Part shown: in pieces, positions 7,758 to 16,960 of the stretch
Position numbering within the stretch: the stretch's first letter is position 1
How the letters are laid out: every line of letters starts with the position of its first letter
Origin: Flammeovirgaceae bacterium UBA7330
GTDB taxonomy: Bacteria > Bacteroidota > Bacteroidia > Cytophagales > Cyclobacteriaceae
DNA: 64,000 nucleotides
Direction: 5' to 3'
NCBI GenBank assembly: GCA_002471275.1
Contig: DKPQ01000017.1
Span: forward strand, 930,001-994,000
Position numbers and translations under genes: made by a program
Notes under the pieces: generated by a model
Database searches by the model: none
The model's input: only the letters and a program-made list of their open reading frames with translations
Told to the model about the DNA's origin: nothing

Positions 7758-9215
7758 TTATTTGGATTTATCCATTAACAAATCAGATAAAGGAGCAATT
7801 TTCTTTCGAAAAATGACAAATATGAGTAAGATACCAAAAATAAAAATAGCCACGGAGCTAAACAAAATGTTACCACTTAACCATGTGAGGGCCATTCCAA
7901 GGCTGATAATGATGAATAAAGTAAGTATTGGGCTTAATGTTTGAGTTTCCATTTTTATACCACTCACTTGATTACTCGCTTTAAAGTTTAACCCATAGTT
8001 GACCAGACCAGCTACAGCCATCGCGATCAGTGCACCCCATAGGCCTAAGGTTGGAGTTAAGAATATCAGCAGAGCAAGTTGAACAAGAAATGAAATTAGA
8101 CTAAATTTTGAAATCCAGCCTGTTTTGGTTGCATGCATCAAAGTCAGATGACTGAAGTGTAACATAGTGCCTGGAATTGCTGCCAGGATCCCCACAAAAA
8201 GGTAATTTCTGACTTCAAGATATTTTGGATTGTCTGTGAACCATTGGAGGTTAGCTCCCAATAACATGGTAAATAGAAAAATGATAGAAATGACACCCAG
8301 GTAAGCAAATTCAAGCAACCTGACCGAATCCATGGACTTATCTTCCAAAAGTGCTAGGATCTTAGGCCTTATCGCCGTAAGAATTGAATGAACTACTAAA
8401 TTTGGGATTCCAAGCAGTGTGATCAAAACAGCATATTGTCCTATTTTTTCGAGGGATACAAAACGTTCCAATACAAACCGATCTCCAATGGTTTGCAACC
8501 TGTGGAGTAAAACAGTAGGTAGAAATGGTAAGCTAAGCTTTAAAGCATTCCAAGCATAGACCCGAACTTTCTTTGAGAAAAGCACGGTAATATCTTTACC
8601 GAGGACCCAGTTTGAATAAATGAACATGAGAGATGGAACGATAATAAGTCTGGGAATTAATCCTCCATAAACGATCCCGTTTATTCCCATATCTAAATAC
8701 ACAACAAATATTATTTGACTCGTAACATTGATAACCACAGAAGCCAAAGTGTAGATCCCAAGTTCACGAACCCGATATTCATTTTTCAGGAACAGGAAAA
8801 TAATTGATTGCAACTGTGATAATGCAATGGAAGTTATCACGACAAGTCCGAGAGGGTAAAAGGAGATGCTGTTTTTATACATAGAGAAAAACAGATCACC
8901 TGTCACAGCAAAGAGCAGGAACGAAACTACTACACCCATTATTGTAGTGATCATGATACTCACTCTAAACACATTTCTATCAATATCATGATTAAAATAT
9001 TGGGTACTGGCAGCAATATTGATTTGAAGACAGGCGAAGACATTATATGTCATTCCATAGAAATTGATCATGATAAGATATCCGTAGTCCTCCACCGAAA
9101 TATGCTGTAAATAAAGTGGTAGCAACAGGAAATTAATGGCTGATGGGAGAACACTTATTACTACATAAACAAAAGAAGCTTTGAAGTATTTGGAGTGTAG
9201 TAAATTCCTGATCAT
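7758..9215 (-). CDS. Wzx-like oligosaccharide/lipid flippase
   Basis: A polytopic protein of about 485 residues (start MIRNLLHSKYF) with 12-14 hydrophobic segments and the layout of polysaccharide-exporter (MATE/MOP) flippases, beginning FVYVVISVLPSAINFLLLPLYL. I chose the ATG at 9215 because it overlaps the upstream stop by four bases (ATGA); an open frame extends upstream to 9329 but lies within the previous gene. These proteins flip lipid-linked glycans across the inner membrane. Its presence suggests that the product of the two facing operons is moved to the periplasmic side. Confidence 0.85.
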   Translation of the reverse strand: MIRNLLHSKYFKASFVYVVISVLPSAINFLLLPLYLQHISVEDYGYLIMINFYGMTYNVFACLQINIAASTQYFNHDIDRNVFRVSIMITTIMGVVVSFLLFAVTGDLFFSMYKNSISFYPLGLVVITSIALSQLQSIIFLFLKNEYRVRELGIYTLASVVINVTSQIIFVVYLDMGINGIVYGGLIPRLIIVPSLMFIYSNWVLGKDITVLFSKKVRVYAWNALKLSLPFLPTVLLHRLQTIGDRFVLERFVSLEKIGQYAVLITLLGIPNLVVHSILTAIRPKILALLEDKSMDSVRLLEFAYLGVISIIFLFTMLLGANLQWFTDNPKYLEVRNYLFVGILAAIPGTMLHFSHLTLMHATKTGWISKFSLISFLVQLALLIFLTPTLGLWGALIAMAVAGLVNYGLNFKASNQVSGIKMETQTLSPILTLFIIISLGMALTWLSGNILFSSVAIFIFGILLIFVIFRKKIAPLSDLLMDKSK

Positions 9216-9928
9216 TTTGGGTTGTGAAAAAATCGTTTCTTGATCTGATTGTAAATTATAGCATAAATAGATAGCCCAAAAGAGAGCATAATAAATGATC
9301 CTGAAATACTTACGATCAGTGTTGACCAATAATCGGGGAGAATAAATACCAAGAGAAGACTAATAAAAAAGAATACGGCAATTGAAGCTCGAAACATATG
9401 TGAAGTGAATTCACGGGGAGATCTCACGAAATAGGTTAATACACCAAAGAGAAATCGCATTCCTCCGGGTAACAAGATCCAAAAAGGAATGGATCCACGA
9501 TTAATATGAACCAAAGAGAGGTAGAGTACCAATAGTGCGTCACATTCCATATCCAGTCTGCCTCCATATTCAGACTGTTGATTGAATTTTCGCGCAACAA
9601 ACCCATCCAGCCCATCGATAATGATTACCAGGCCAAACCCTATAAAAGCACTGATATTTGAAATTTTGTTTATTGAAAAACCAAGGATAAATAGGAGCAA
9701 TAGTCTAATGATTGTAATCCAGTTAGCATAGCCAATAAGTAATGGATAACCAATTAGAAAACGACGTATATAAGATAGGTAGAATCCAAAGGAGACAATG
9801 TTGAATAGTAGCAATGGCCTGTGATCATTCATCCAAACAACTATGAGTGCTGTAATAATATTGAGCAGCGAGTGACCTAATATCCACTGGAGATAAAAGT
9901 GATCAGAGCTTAATTCCTTCTGGTTCAT
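9212..9928 (-). CDS. CDP-alcohol phosphatidyltransferase
   Basis: About 238 residues from the ATG at 9928, or 263 if a start at 10003 is used; the shorter form overlaps the upstream gene by 26 bases instead of 101. The complete family signature Asp-x2-Asp-Gly-x2-Ala-Arg-x8-Gly-x3-Asp-x3-Asp is present at residues 105-130 of the short form (IDGLDGFVARKF then GGRLDMECD), so the metal site is intact. The enzyme joins an alcohol or polyol to a CDP-linked lipid, or the reverse, within the membrane. With LTA-synthase-like, flippase and glycosyltransferase neighbours it could anchor the operon product to a phospholipid. The substrates are unknown. Confidence 0.85.
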   Translation of the reverse strand: MNQKELSSDHFYLQWILGHSLLNIITALIVVWMNDHRPLLLFNIVSFGFYLSYIRRFLIGYPLLIGYANWITIIRLLLLFILGFSINKISNISAFIGFGLVIIIDGLDGFVARKFNQQSEYGGRLDMECDALLVLYLSLVHINRGSIPFWILLPGGMRFLFGVLTYFVRSPREFTSHMFRASIAVFFFISLLLVFILPDYWSTLIVSISGSFIMLSFGLSIYAIIYNQIKKRFFHNPK

Positions 9929-11648
9929 AATCTGGAATATTTTCCGTTGAAGTAGCATAAGCATTTGCAAAAGCCTGTAGGAAAAGGGAGTAGAACCCTT
10001 CATGTCTTATAAATGAATTGACTGCTGATATATCATGCTTAAATCCATAGTCCTTAAAATGATTGAGAAAATGCCCATCTCTACTGATTACATGAACAGG
10101 TGTTTCAAGGCCGTGTTGTTTGGGGTCACTTAGAATGGGTGGCTGATGATCACCGATAAGAATAAATAGGTCATTATCCCTTCCGTGGTCTGAAATAAAA
10201 CGACTTAAATTGTGTAGCTGATACTGAATGGCTTTTTTATAATCATCTGTTTCCGGATATTTGAGAAAACCCTTATGAATATGTGTGTTACCATTGCTAT
10301 GGTTGAGACTTTTCCAATCATCTACCAGTACAGGGGGGATATAGGGAGAATGAGAATTTTTTGTTAAATAAAAAAAACTATAGGGCTCTCTGGCTTCCTT
10401 TCGGATTAGGTCCATGGTAAAATTCATACTATACTGGTCAGGGGCACAGGCACCAAAACCATATTGATCTCCGGTGTATTGGATGTCCTTACTGAGTATC
10501 CAACGATCTATTGAATAGAATTCACGCATGGCATCATAAGGCACATTAATACCACTGATTGGGTTAATTGGATTCAGGTTGTAATTGTAATAACCACAAT
10601 TCTTAAGTAATTGCAAAAGACTATTACTACCTCGAAAGTCTGTATCAAAGAGGAGATTTTCAAATAGCGTATTATTGTCCAGGCGATATCCGAACAGTAC
10701 AGAGGAGTAGGTTAACCAGGATTGGCCTCCGGTAGTGGTGGATCTGCTAAAATTGGATACGCTGGAGAAACCTTTCTTCGAAATAGTCTTCTGGAAGAGA
10801 GCCCACTCATTATAAGCGGAATGTTGAATAGAAGGCTCTTTGTAATAGTATGATCCATAGGATTCAATGAATAGGAAATGGATATTAGGCGCTGAGTCTT
10901 TCAATTTTATCTCAATTGGCATGCGTTTCTCACGATATAGATGCCCGATCCTCATCCTTGAGATTTGGTAATGTTGAAAACTTCTCTTGATATTTTCCAA
11001 CAACTCAACTACAGTAAAATGATTTCGAAGGTAAATGTCATTTGGATATTTTACATAGAAACCTTTGATTTTAAAGAGGGTATACATTACAGGCATTAAC
11101 CATAGCATCGAGATGAACAAAAAGCCTGTGGAAATTCCTATATGTTGATTTTTTGTCAGATACCACTCAAAACCTTTTTCCAGCACAAAAAATGATAAGA
11201 CGAATACACACAGAACACCTAATATTTTCCACCGGGATTCATGCCAAACAATGGCCAGTCCATTTTTCAGGAGCTTTAAATCATTAAAAAGGATGGGTTC
11301 TGTTTCATAAATTCTCCTGATGATAAACTGATATTGGTTGAAAATCCAAAGCAGTAAAAAAAGTGCAGCTATCCACACAGAAACCTGACCCATTGGGAAA
11401 ATCCTGGAAAGGAGAATGAGAATTGAAAATTCCACAGAGTATCGGAAAAAATCCATGTTGCCACTGCTGACAATCTTGGGTTTGGAACTCTTTCTTATGT
11501 CTGATAAGTATGGAAGGAAGGAGCTTTTTTCAAAATAGAAAAGGTAATTAATGAGGTAGTGAGCATAGTTGAGTAAAAGAAAAATACTCCAGAATATGAA
11601 CTCATCAATCAACGAAGGGCCTACCATACTGTAAATATAGAGTTGCAT
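9903..11648 (-). CDS. LTA synthase-like membrane sulfatase-fold enzyme
   Basis: A 581-residue protein with about five N-terminal membrane segments (to about residue 195) and a C-terminal alkaline-phosphatase/sulfatase domain outside the membrane. Metal and nucleophile sites are visible: Glu262 in FLFIESYGS, a Thr in STTTGGQSW (303-310) as the likely nucleophile, and IGDHQPP near residue 498. A nucleophilic Thr rather than a Cys/Ser-x-Pro-x-Arg formylglycine motif indicates a phosphoglycerol- or phosphoethanolamine-transferase type (LtaS, OpgB, EptA relatives), not a true sulfatase. It is the first gene of the four-gene minus-strand operon, and its start lies next to the truncated cold-shock gene. 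Confidence 0.85.
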   Translation of the reverse strand: MQLYIYSMVGPSLIDEFIFWSIFLLLNYAHYLINYLFYFEKSSFLPYLSDIRKSSKPKIVSSGNMDFFRYSVEFSILILLSRIFPMGQVSVWIAALFLLLWIFNQYQFIIRRIYETEPILFNDLKLLKNGLAIVWHESRWKILGVLCVFVLSFFVLEKGFEWYLTKNQHIGISTGFLFISMLWLMPVMYTLFKIKGFYVKYPNDIYLRNHFTVVELLENIKRSFQHYQISRMRIGHLYREKRMPIEIKLKDSAPNIHFLFIESYGSYYYKEPSIQHSAYNEWALFQKTISKKGFSSVSNFSRSTTTGGQSWLTYSSVLFGYRLDNNTLFENLLFDTDFRGSNSLLQLLKNCGYYNYNLNPINPISGINVPYDAMREFYSIDRWILSKDIQYTGDQYGFGACAPDQYSMNFTMDLIRKEAREPYSFFYLTKNSHSPYIPPVLVDDWKSLNHSNGNTHIHKGFLKYPETDDYKKAIQYQLHNLSRFISDHGRDNDLFILIGDHQPPILSDPKQHGLETPVHVISRDGHFLNHFKDYGFKHDISAVNSFIRHEGFYSLFLQAFANAYATSTENIPDYEPEGIKL

Positions 11649-11684
11649 TTTTTAGTGTGTTGTTTGATTGTTCTATTTGATTCT

Positions 11685-11780
11685 AATATTGATGAAATCA
11701 GAGAAAATGACAAAGTACAATTTGAAACCGAGCAAGGTAAAAATGGTTTAAATGCTGTGAATGTTGAGCTTATCGACTAA
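11685..11780 (+). pseudogene. 3' remnant of a cold-shock (CspA-family) gene
   Basis: The frame ending in the TAA at 11778-11780 reads DEIRENDKVQFE ... GLNAVNVELID, the C-terminal half of a CspA-family OB-fold protein. The N-terminal half, with the RNP1/RNP2 motifs (KGFGFI, VHVSGL), is missing; upstream of about 11685 the frame turns into unrelated hydrophobic codons and the leader of the divergent sulfatase-fold gene. A strong terminator stands 24 bases downstream, as expected for an intact csp gene. The remnant marks the right edge of the A+T-rich accessory block. Confidence 0.8.
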
Positions 11781-11804
11781 GCACACATAGCAATAATCAT
11801 ATTT

Positions 11805-11841
11805 AAAAAAGGTGGACTTACAATGTAGGTCCACCTTTTTT
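11805..11841. terminator. Bidirectional intrinsic terminator
   Basis: A perfect 13-bp stem (AAAAAAGGTGGAC with GTCCACCTTTTTT) encloses an 11-base loop. Both strands end in a T-run, so it can serve the cold-shock remnant on the plus strand and the membrane-protein gene that ends at 11894 on the minus strand. Confidence 0.9.
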
Positions 11842-11893
11842 TATTGCTTATTTCGGAGCTTTGAGTACCCCCTTAATTCTGCTTTCCAGATGA

Positions 11894-12310
11894 CTATTTC
11901 CTCCCCAGGATGGCGCCAATCAGACCACCGGTGATTCCCATCATGGCCAGGCTCACAAAAGGGTCAACCAAAGTCGCTGTCAGGTTCATCATGTTGCTTG
12001 TAGCATACATCACCAGGTTAAATCCAAGACCCAGAAGGAATCCAATAACGGCTCCACCTTTCAGACCACCGACAAATGAGGTGACATTTTCCCATCTTTC
12101 AAAGATGTAAACAAGGAAGTATGCCTGGACAACATTGCCAAGGATAAGTGCCCACCATACCATGTCAGACTCTTCTCGCATTACACCAGTGGCAGATCCT
12201 GCATTTTGCATATTGAAATCCATCAATAGCATACCATAGAAAATCCACCCTAATAGAAATAGAGAAAAGGTGCCAACAAGCGTGGCAATAATACTGTTTT
12301 TAGCTTTCAT
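11894..12310 (-). CDS. Small four-helix membrane protein, unknown
   Basis: A 138-residue protein with four predicted membrane helices: ATLVGTFSLFLLGWIFYGML, the WWALILGNVVQAYFLVYIF region, a glycine-rich GGLKGGAVIGFLLGLGF, and a C-terminal SLAMMGITGGLIGAILG. It superficially resembles DUF1761-type membrane proteins, but I cannot assign it. It stands alone and diverges from rimK across a 167-base spacer that should hold both promoters. The 3' end runs into the bidirectional terminator. Confidence 0.75.
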   Translation of the reverse strand: MKAKNSIIATLVGTFSLFLLGWIFYGMLLMDFNMQNAGSATGVMREESDMVWWALILGNVVQAYFLVYIFERWENVTSFVGGLKGGAVIGFLLGLGFNLVMYATSNMMNLTATLVDPFVSLAMMGITGGLIGAILGRK

Positions 12311-12477
12311 CTTTTTTTAGGTTAAGTGTATTTAAAGATACATTTTTTAAAGAAGAAAAAACTATACTTTTTCTTCCTTACAGGGACTTTCAGACATCAA
12401 ATTCGATTATGGATCTCTTCTTAAATCAGTTCATAACCCGGTGATTAATCATTATATTGAGTGGAAACGAAATCATT

Positions 12478-13386
12478 ATGAAAATTGCCGTTCTTTCCAG
12501 AAATCCAAAACTATATTCTACCAAAAGATTGATTGAAGCCATCAAGCAAAGGGGCCATGAAGGTCTGGTAATCGATCACCTGAATTGTGATATTGTGATG
12601 GACGATAAAGGTCCTACGATATACTATAAAGGGGAAAAACTCACCAATATTGATGCTGTAATTCCCAGGATTGGCGCATCCGTGACGTTTTATGGAACGG
12701 CGGTAGTCCGACAATTTGAAATGATGAAGGTTTTTTCTGCGGTGGATTCATTAGCCATTACCAGGTCAAGGGATAAGCTCAGATCGTTGTAAATCCTTTC
12801 AAGGTCTGGTATCAGGATGCCGAAAACAGCTTTTACAAATTTCAGCAAGGAGGATAACAAACTGATGAAACATATCGGTGAAGCCCCCGTAGTGATCAAA
12901 TTGCTTGAAGGTACCCAGGGTCTTGGTGTCATGCTTGCAGAAACCGAGAAGGCTGCAAAATCAGTCATTGAAGCGTTTGAAAGTCTCAAAACAAGGGTGA
13001 TCCTCCAGGAATTTATCAAAGAAGCAGGCGGTGCGGATATCCGTGCATTTATTGTGAATGGCAAAGTAGTTGGTGCAATGAAACGTCAGGGAAAAGAAGG
13101 AGAGTTCAGATCCAATCTGCATAGGGGAGGTGAGGCTAATATCATTAAGCTGTCTCCCGCTGAACGGTCCACCGCATTGAATGCAGCTAAAAGTATGGGG
13201 CTCGCCATCGCAGGTGTAGATATGCTACAGTCTCAACGAGGACCAATGGTACTGGAAGTGAATTCGTCACCAGGTCTTGAAGGAATAGAGAAAGCTACAG
13301 GTGTGGATATTGCAGGTAAGATCATCGAATATATTGAACAAAGTGTAGCCAAAAAGAGCCTCCCTAAGGATAAGATAAAAGCGTGA
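12478..13386 (+). pseudogene. rimK: rimK (ATP-grasp ribosomal S6 glutamate ligase type), interrupted by one in-frame TAA
   Basis: The start MKIAVLSRNPKLYSTKRL at 12478 and the end GLEGIEKATGVDIAGKIIEYIE match RimK along its whole length (302 codons; Escherichia coli RimK has 300 residues). The frame is open on both sides of a single TAA at 12790-12792: SRDKLRSL, stop, ILSRSGIRMPKTAF. RimK proteins have Gln at this position (LRSMQLL), so one C-to-T change of CAA explains the stop. All ATP-grasp motifs after it (VVIKLLEGTQGLGV, RSNLHRGGEA, LEVNSSPGLEG) are intact. The gene is thus either a very recent pseudogene, a sequencing error, or read through. A downstream ATG at 12817 would give only a fragment without the N-terminal domain. 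Confidence 0.9.
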
Positions 13387-13418
13387 TCCACAGTTAGTAG
13401 CGTAACCAACTATTCATC

Positions 13419-14237
13419 TTATTTGCTTTCATAATCTCTGATAGCAGATCTTACCATATTCAATCGGGAAAGATATCCCAGTGAAAGCAGGTGAATAAAG
13501 CCATGTTCCCTGAGCTTCATGGTTTTATCTATTTCTCTGGCATTCAATCCCTTTTGATAGAGTTGGATCACTTTTCCATTAAAGTCTTCCAGGTAATGAA
13601 GTTTTTCTTCCAGTTTTTGTCTGCCATCGGTCAAGCGTGGGTTGTGGCTGCAAAACAACTCCCTGAAATCATAAGAAAGGATGTTTTTGATAGAATGTAT
13701 CTGACTGGTAATGCTTTCATCCTCAATGAAGTAACCAATGTATGTATTGATAAACAGGTCTGCAGAGAAGAGCCATTGTCGATCTGGCTCATACTATGCA
13801 ACCATGTCTTTGGCATGACCAGGGATTGGAATCAATTTGAATGAATACCTGGGTGTTACAACCTGGTCATCTTTTGGAACCAGTTTATCATATGCGGGTC
13901 TGCTCCCCCAAACAAATCTTTGTGCCGGGCTGAGAGGCGGAGGGTTTTTCATGATTTCACAACACATCTTTGGTGCATACACCGGACAATTAAATTGCTC
14001 CCCTAAAGCTTCAATATTACCTGCATGATCTTCGTGATGGTGCGTGATAAAAAGCTGATTGACATCCAGTTCTGAAGTCAGATGAAGAATTTCCTTTCTC
14101 ATCTTGGCCTGCCCCGTATCTATCAGCAGGCCATCCACAAAATAGATATAGGTATAGTAAGATGGTTTCCCAAAGGGACTGTACCCAAACCGAAAATATT
14201 GAATGTCTTCAAAACTGTAGCTTCTGGAGTCTTTCAT
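13419..14237 (-). pseudogene. MBL-fold metallo-hydrolase, interrupted by one in-frame TAG
   Basis: The frame starts MKDSRSYSFEDIQ at 14237 and carries the metallo-beta-lactamase motif THHHEDHAG, then IPIPGHAKDMVA. A TAG at 13796-13794 follows. In the same frame the protein continues YEPDRQWLFSADLF, with the expected second metal Asp, then NTYIGYF and FCSHNPRL to a TAA at 13419. Apart from the one codon the gene is a complete glyoxalase-II-like hydrolase of about 272 codons. A TTG six bases upstream is an alternative start. It converges with rimK with 32 bases between them, and both genes carry the same kind of lesion. Confidence 0.85.
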
Positions 14238-14399
14238 ACACAATATTTGATTGATGCGATGTATGTTCCATACTCTTAAAATTAAAAGTATCTCCCCATC
14301 TTACATGTAAATTCATATTTGAAATTCGAACAAATTGCACATTTAAGCGAATAGTCCTATTTTCATTGCTGGAATAGGAGAACCGATAACTTTTCTACT

Positions 14400-15227
14400 T
14401 TGAATTCCCCCATTAGACAGCCACTTAAAGCCAAAACCTACCTGATTGTAACCTTAATAGGGTTGATAATAGCCATCGGGTCTACGGTCATGTACGTCTT
14501 ATATATCAATTCCAGTGAGCAACAATTGTCTGATAGAATATTTTATTTGTTGCTGATTCTATTCGGTCTATCGGTAGGGGCATTCCTCTTTGGAGCAATG
14601 AATTCATATGCCACATTGCAAGGGCAGTCTCACGGATATACTACCAACCTTGCAGGACCTGTAGTGGCGATCGTTTTAACAGTAGCCGGGGGATTTTACC
14701 TGCCTAAAGATGGAAATTCATTTCGGGTTCTTGACATTACGGTTAAAGATAACCAGGGAAATGAGCTAAACTCCGGAGTGATAGTGGTCAATGGAATCGA
14801 GTCGAAGAATATTGAGCATTTTCAGGTGGATGGATGGACACAGTTTAAAATAGAGGATTCTTATGGCTCTCAGGTACAAATTGAAGTTAACATACCAGGG
14901 TACAGCAAGCTGACGAGAAACCTCCAGTTAAGATCAAATTCTGAAAAAGTAGAGATACTGGTACAGAAGCAGGGTACATTTAAGTTACTGGGAAAAGTCA
15001 AACAGGCCAATGAATATCCAATCCCGGATGTGGAGATCCATATTTTAAACACCTCCTATACAGCGCGTTCTGTTTCTAATGGTGAATTCACGCTTGAGTA
15101 TGAGGGATTCCAAATTGGTGATAAGATTGAGTTGGAGACGTCGCACCCAGGATATGAGGACAAGCAAATAAGCCTTGAGATCCAAAATACATCCCAGGAA
15201 ATAGAAATTGTCTTAGCTCGATTATAA
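14400..15227 (+). CDS. Membrane protein with carboxypeptidase-regulatory-like domains
   Basis: A 275-residue protein with three N-terminal hydrophobic helices (about 13-35, 46-66 and 84-100) followed by two beta-sandwich-like domains. The second (KLLGKVKQANEYPIPDVEIHI, then ARSVSNGEFTLEY) is a clear carboxypeptidase-D regulatory-like fold, common in Bacteroidota envelope proteins. The only in-frame start before the first helix is a TTG at 14400, so the start is uncertain. The downstream outer-membrane protein gene overlaps by one base, so the two are probably expressed and used together at the envelope. No specific function is recognised. Confidence 0.75.
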   Translation: MNSPIRQPLKAKTYLIVTLIGLIIAIGSTVMYVLYINSSEQQLSDRIFYLLLILFGLSVGAFLFGAMNSYATLQGQSHGYTTNLAGPVVAIVLTVAGGFYLPKDGNSFRVLDITVKDNQGNELNSGVIVVNGIESKNIEHFQVDGWTQFKIEDSYGSQVQIEVNIPGYSKLTRNLQLRSNSEKVEILVQKQGTFKLLGKVKQANEYPIPDVEIHILNTSYTARSVSNGEFTLEYEGFQIGDKIELETSHPGYEDKQISLEIQNTSQEIEIVLARL

Positions 15228-16750
15228 TGAGTGGGGGAAACCTATTTATCGTGTTGTTAGCATTGCTCTGTACCGAGGGATTTACTCAGGAGCTCCAGTT
15301 TCGGGGCAGGATAAAATGTTCTAATGATCCTTCTCACAAATCTACAAGAGGTGCTGAAAAACTGATCGTGGTACCAACTGCCTTGCCTACACAATCGGTG
15401 TATACCACATCAGACCCAAATGCTGGATTTTATTTCATCAATACCGGACTGGATATAGAGGTGTTGGATGATCGCACAGTCAGGTTATTGGTGATTACCT
15501 CTTGTGATGAATGCACTGAAGAAATCACCCGATTTATTTCCAAAGATCAGCTGAAATATGATGATCACTATTACATCGATTTTGGCACTAAGAAATTAAA
15601 GCATCTCTGTGATGACCTAGAGTTTGATGTGGTGGCCATTGATACGGTGATGAATAAAATACTTGCCCAGGAGAATAGAGATGTGAAAAATGAAGGCTGG
15701 GCAGCTACACCTGCTTTATTAAATGTACTTCTTGCCCTTCCTTCTGCAGCAGCCCCACCGCCTGATTCAATTGTGATTGACTATTTGCCAATTGAGTCTA
15801 CTTCCGAGGCAAGGATTACCTATGGTGAGTTGCTGCTTTATTCCTCCTTTGCAAATTCCTCTTCCGGTGGATTTAATTTCGCCCCGACAAGGGATTTTTC
15901 AGAAGCTGTCTTTTGGAATCCGGCAGCCATATTCGAACATTCGGACAAAGCCAATATATCAACGTCAACCAATTGGAGGAACCAGTTTAAGTCAACGGCA
16001 TTTTTCAAGATCAAGCCGGGGTTTGGCCTGGGAATAGGTTTTCTTGGATCCCGACAAAAGGACTCCAGAACATTATTCAATGCCGAGATTGATCAGGACA
16101 TCAGGGAGCAGTTTAGGCTAAGAGAAAATGCCACCTATCTTTCAGCTTCCTGGATGCCCGTCAGTTTTCTCTCCATAGGATTATCCGGAAAATGGATATC
16201 ACAAAAGTTTGACAACTACCAGATGATAGAGCGCACCAGGGTCTATAATTCGGGAAACCTGAGGAGAACGGAATATGAAACCGTAAGTAGAGAAGAAAAG
16301 CAGTCTCACTATGACATGGATTTGTCAGTTTATCTACCCGTTCATCGATCATTGAGGTTTGGTTTCAATGTAATGAACCTCTTAAACAGCCAGCTTTTTG
16401 GATCAAGTTATCTAAGTGATGAAAATCCAACTTATATCAATCAGTTCAGCTATGGTGCTGGGATGGTCTATAAATTCTGGAGAATCAACCTGGGGTATGA
16501 AGTGTTGATCCATGATCAAAAGGTCTACAATTCCATGCTTGGGATTAATATCATACCGATTGATCAACTATTGCTTTCCGGATCCTGGTCCACAAAGTAT
16601 AATGCCTATTCCGTTTCTATTAAATATGGGAAATTTAAAACCAGTTTCATTAATAACCATGATCTTATTTTCCATGAACATAGAGGTAGTAGTTCACGGT
16701 TTTTGATTAAGAAACCTTACTTATATTCGTCAATTTCCTGGGATTTTTAA
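15227..16750 (+). CDS. Predicted outer-membrane beta-barrel protein
   Basis: A 507-residue exported protein. The N-terminal hydrophobic stretch (NLFIVLLALLCTEGFTQ) is a signal peptide. A cysteine-containing periplasmic part follows to about residue 190. From about residue 200 to the end, alternating amphipathic beta strands appear (AVFWNPAA, the YLSASWMPVSFLSIGLSGKW segment), and the protein ends SSISWDF with a terminal Phe, as in outer-membrane barrels. The barrel resembles the large PorP/SprF- and DUF5723-type group of Bacteroidota, but I cannot place it. Its start overlaps the preceding gene's stop. Confidence 0.75.
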   Translation: MSGGNLFIVLLALLCTEGFTQELQFRGRIKCSNDPSHKSTRGAEKLIVVPTALPTQSVYTTSDPNAGFYFINTGLDIEVLDDRTVRLLVITSCDECTEEITRFISKDQLKYDDHYYIDFGTKKLKHLCDDLEFDVVAIDTVMNKILAQENRDVKNEGWAATPALLNVLLALPSAAAPPPDSIVIDYLPIESTSEARITYGELLLYSSFANSSSGGFNFAPTRDFSEAVFWNPAAIFEHSDKANISTSTNWRNQFKSTAFFKIKPGFGLGIGFLGSRQKDSRTLFNAEIDQDIREQFRLRENATYLSASWMPVSFLSIGLSGKWISQKFDNYQMIERTRVYNSGNLRRTEYETVSREEKQSHYDMDLSVYLPVHRSLRFGFNVMNLLNSQLFGSSYLSDENPTYINQFSYGAGMVYKFWRINLGYEVLIHDQKVYNSMLGINIIPIDQLLLSGSWSTKYNAYSVSIKYGKFKTSFINNHDLIFHEHRGSSSRFLIKKPYLYSSISWDF

Positions 16751-16806
16751 TTCCTGAGATTGATCATCAAACATCGTTTATTCAAAACATTTTATTCAGG
16801 TGTATG

Positions 16807-16830
16807 TTCAGAAAGAGCAGATGTTCTGAA
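16807..16830. repeat. Inverted repeat upstream of the SulP gene
   Basis: TTCAGAA and TTCTGAA form a 7-bp inverted repeat around ten bases. It lies about 130 bases before the SulP gene and 57 bases after the outer-membrane-protein gene. It may be an operator or a weak hairpin; it has no T-run. Confidence 0.3.
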
Positions 16831-16960
16831 AAGGGTAAAAATACAGGGATTCTAAAAGTATTCTACTTTATCAAATGAAAGGACTTGAATATTAAGCTTT
16901 TGCCATATTTCTTTGTGTTCAAATCGTGTTTCAAAGTAATTGACCTAAAAATTTTGTATC

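Noticed and set aside
12817..13386. The downstream part of rimK as a separate, functional short gene
   Set aside because: It lacks the N-terminal domain and part of the ATP-grasp fold and is in the same frame as the upstream part; it is a fragment created by the stop codon.
16751..16960. FNR-type site (TTGATCATCAA) after the outer-membrane-protein gene
   Set aside because: The half-sites have one base between them instead of four, so it does not fit the FNR spacing.
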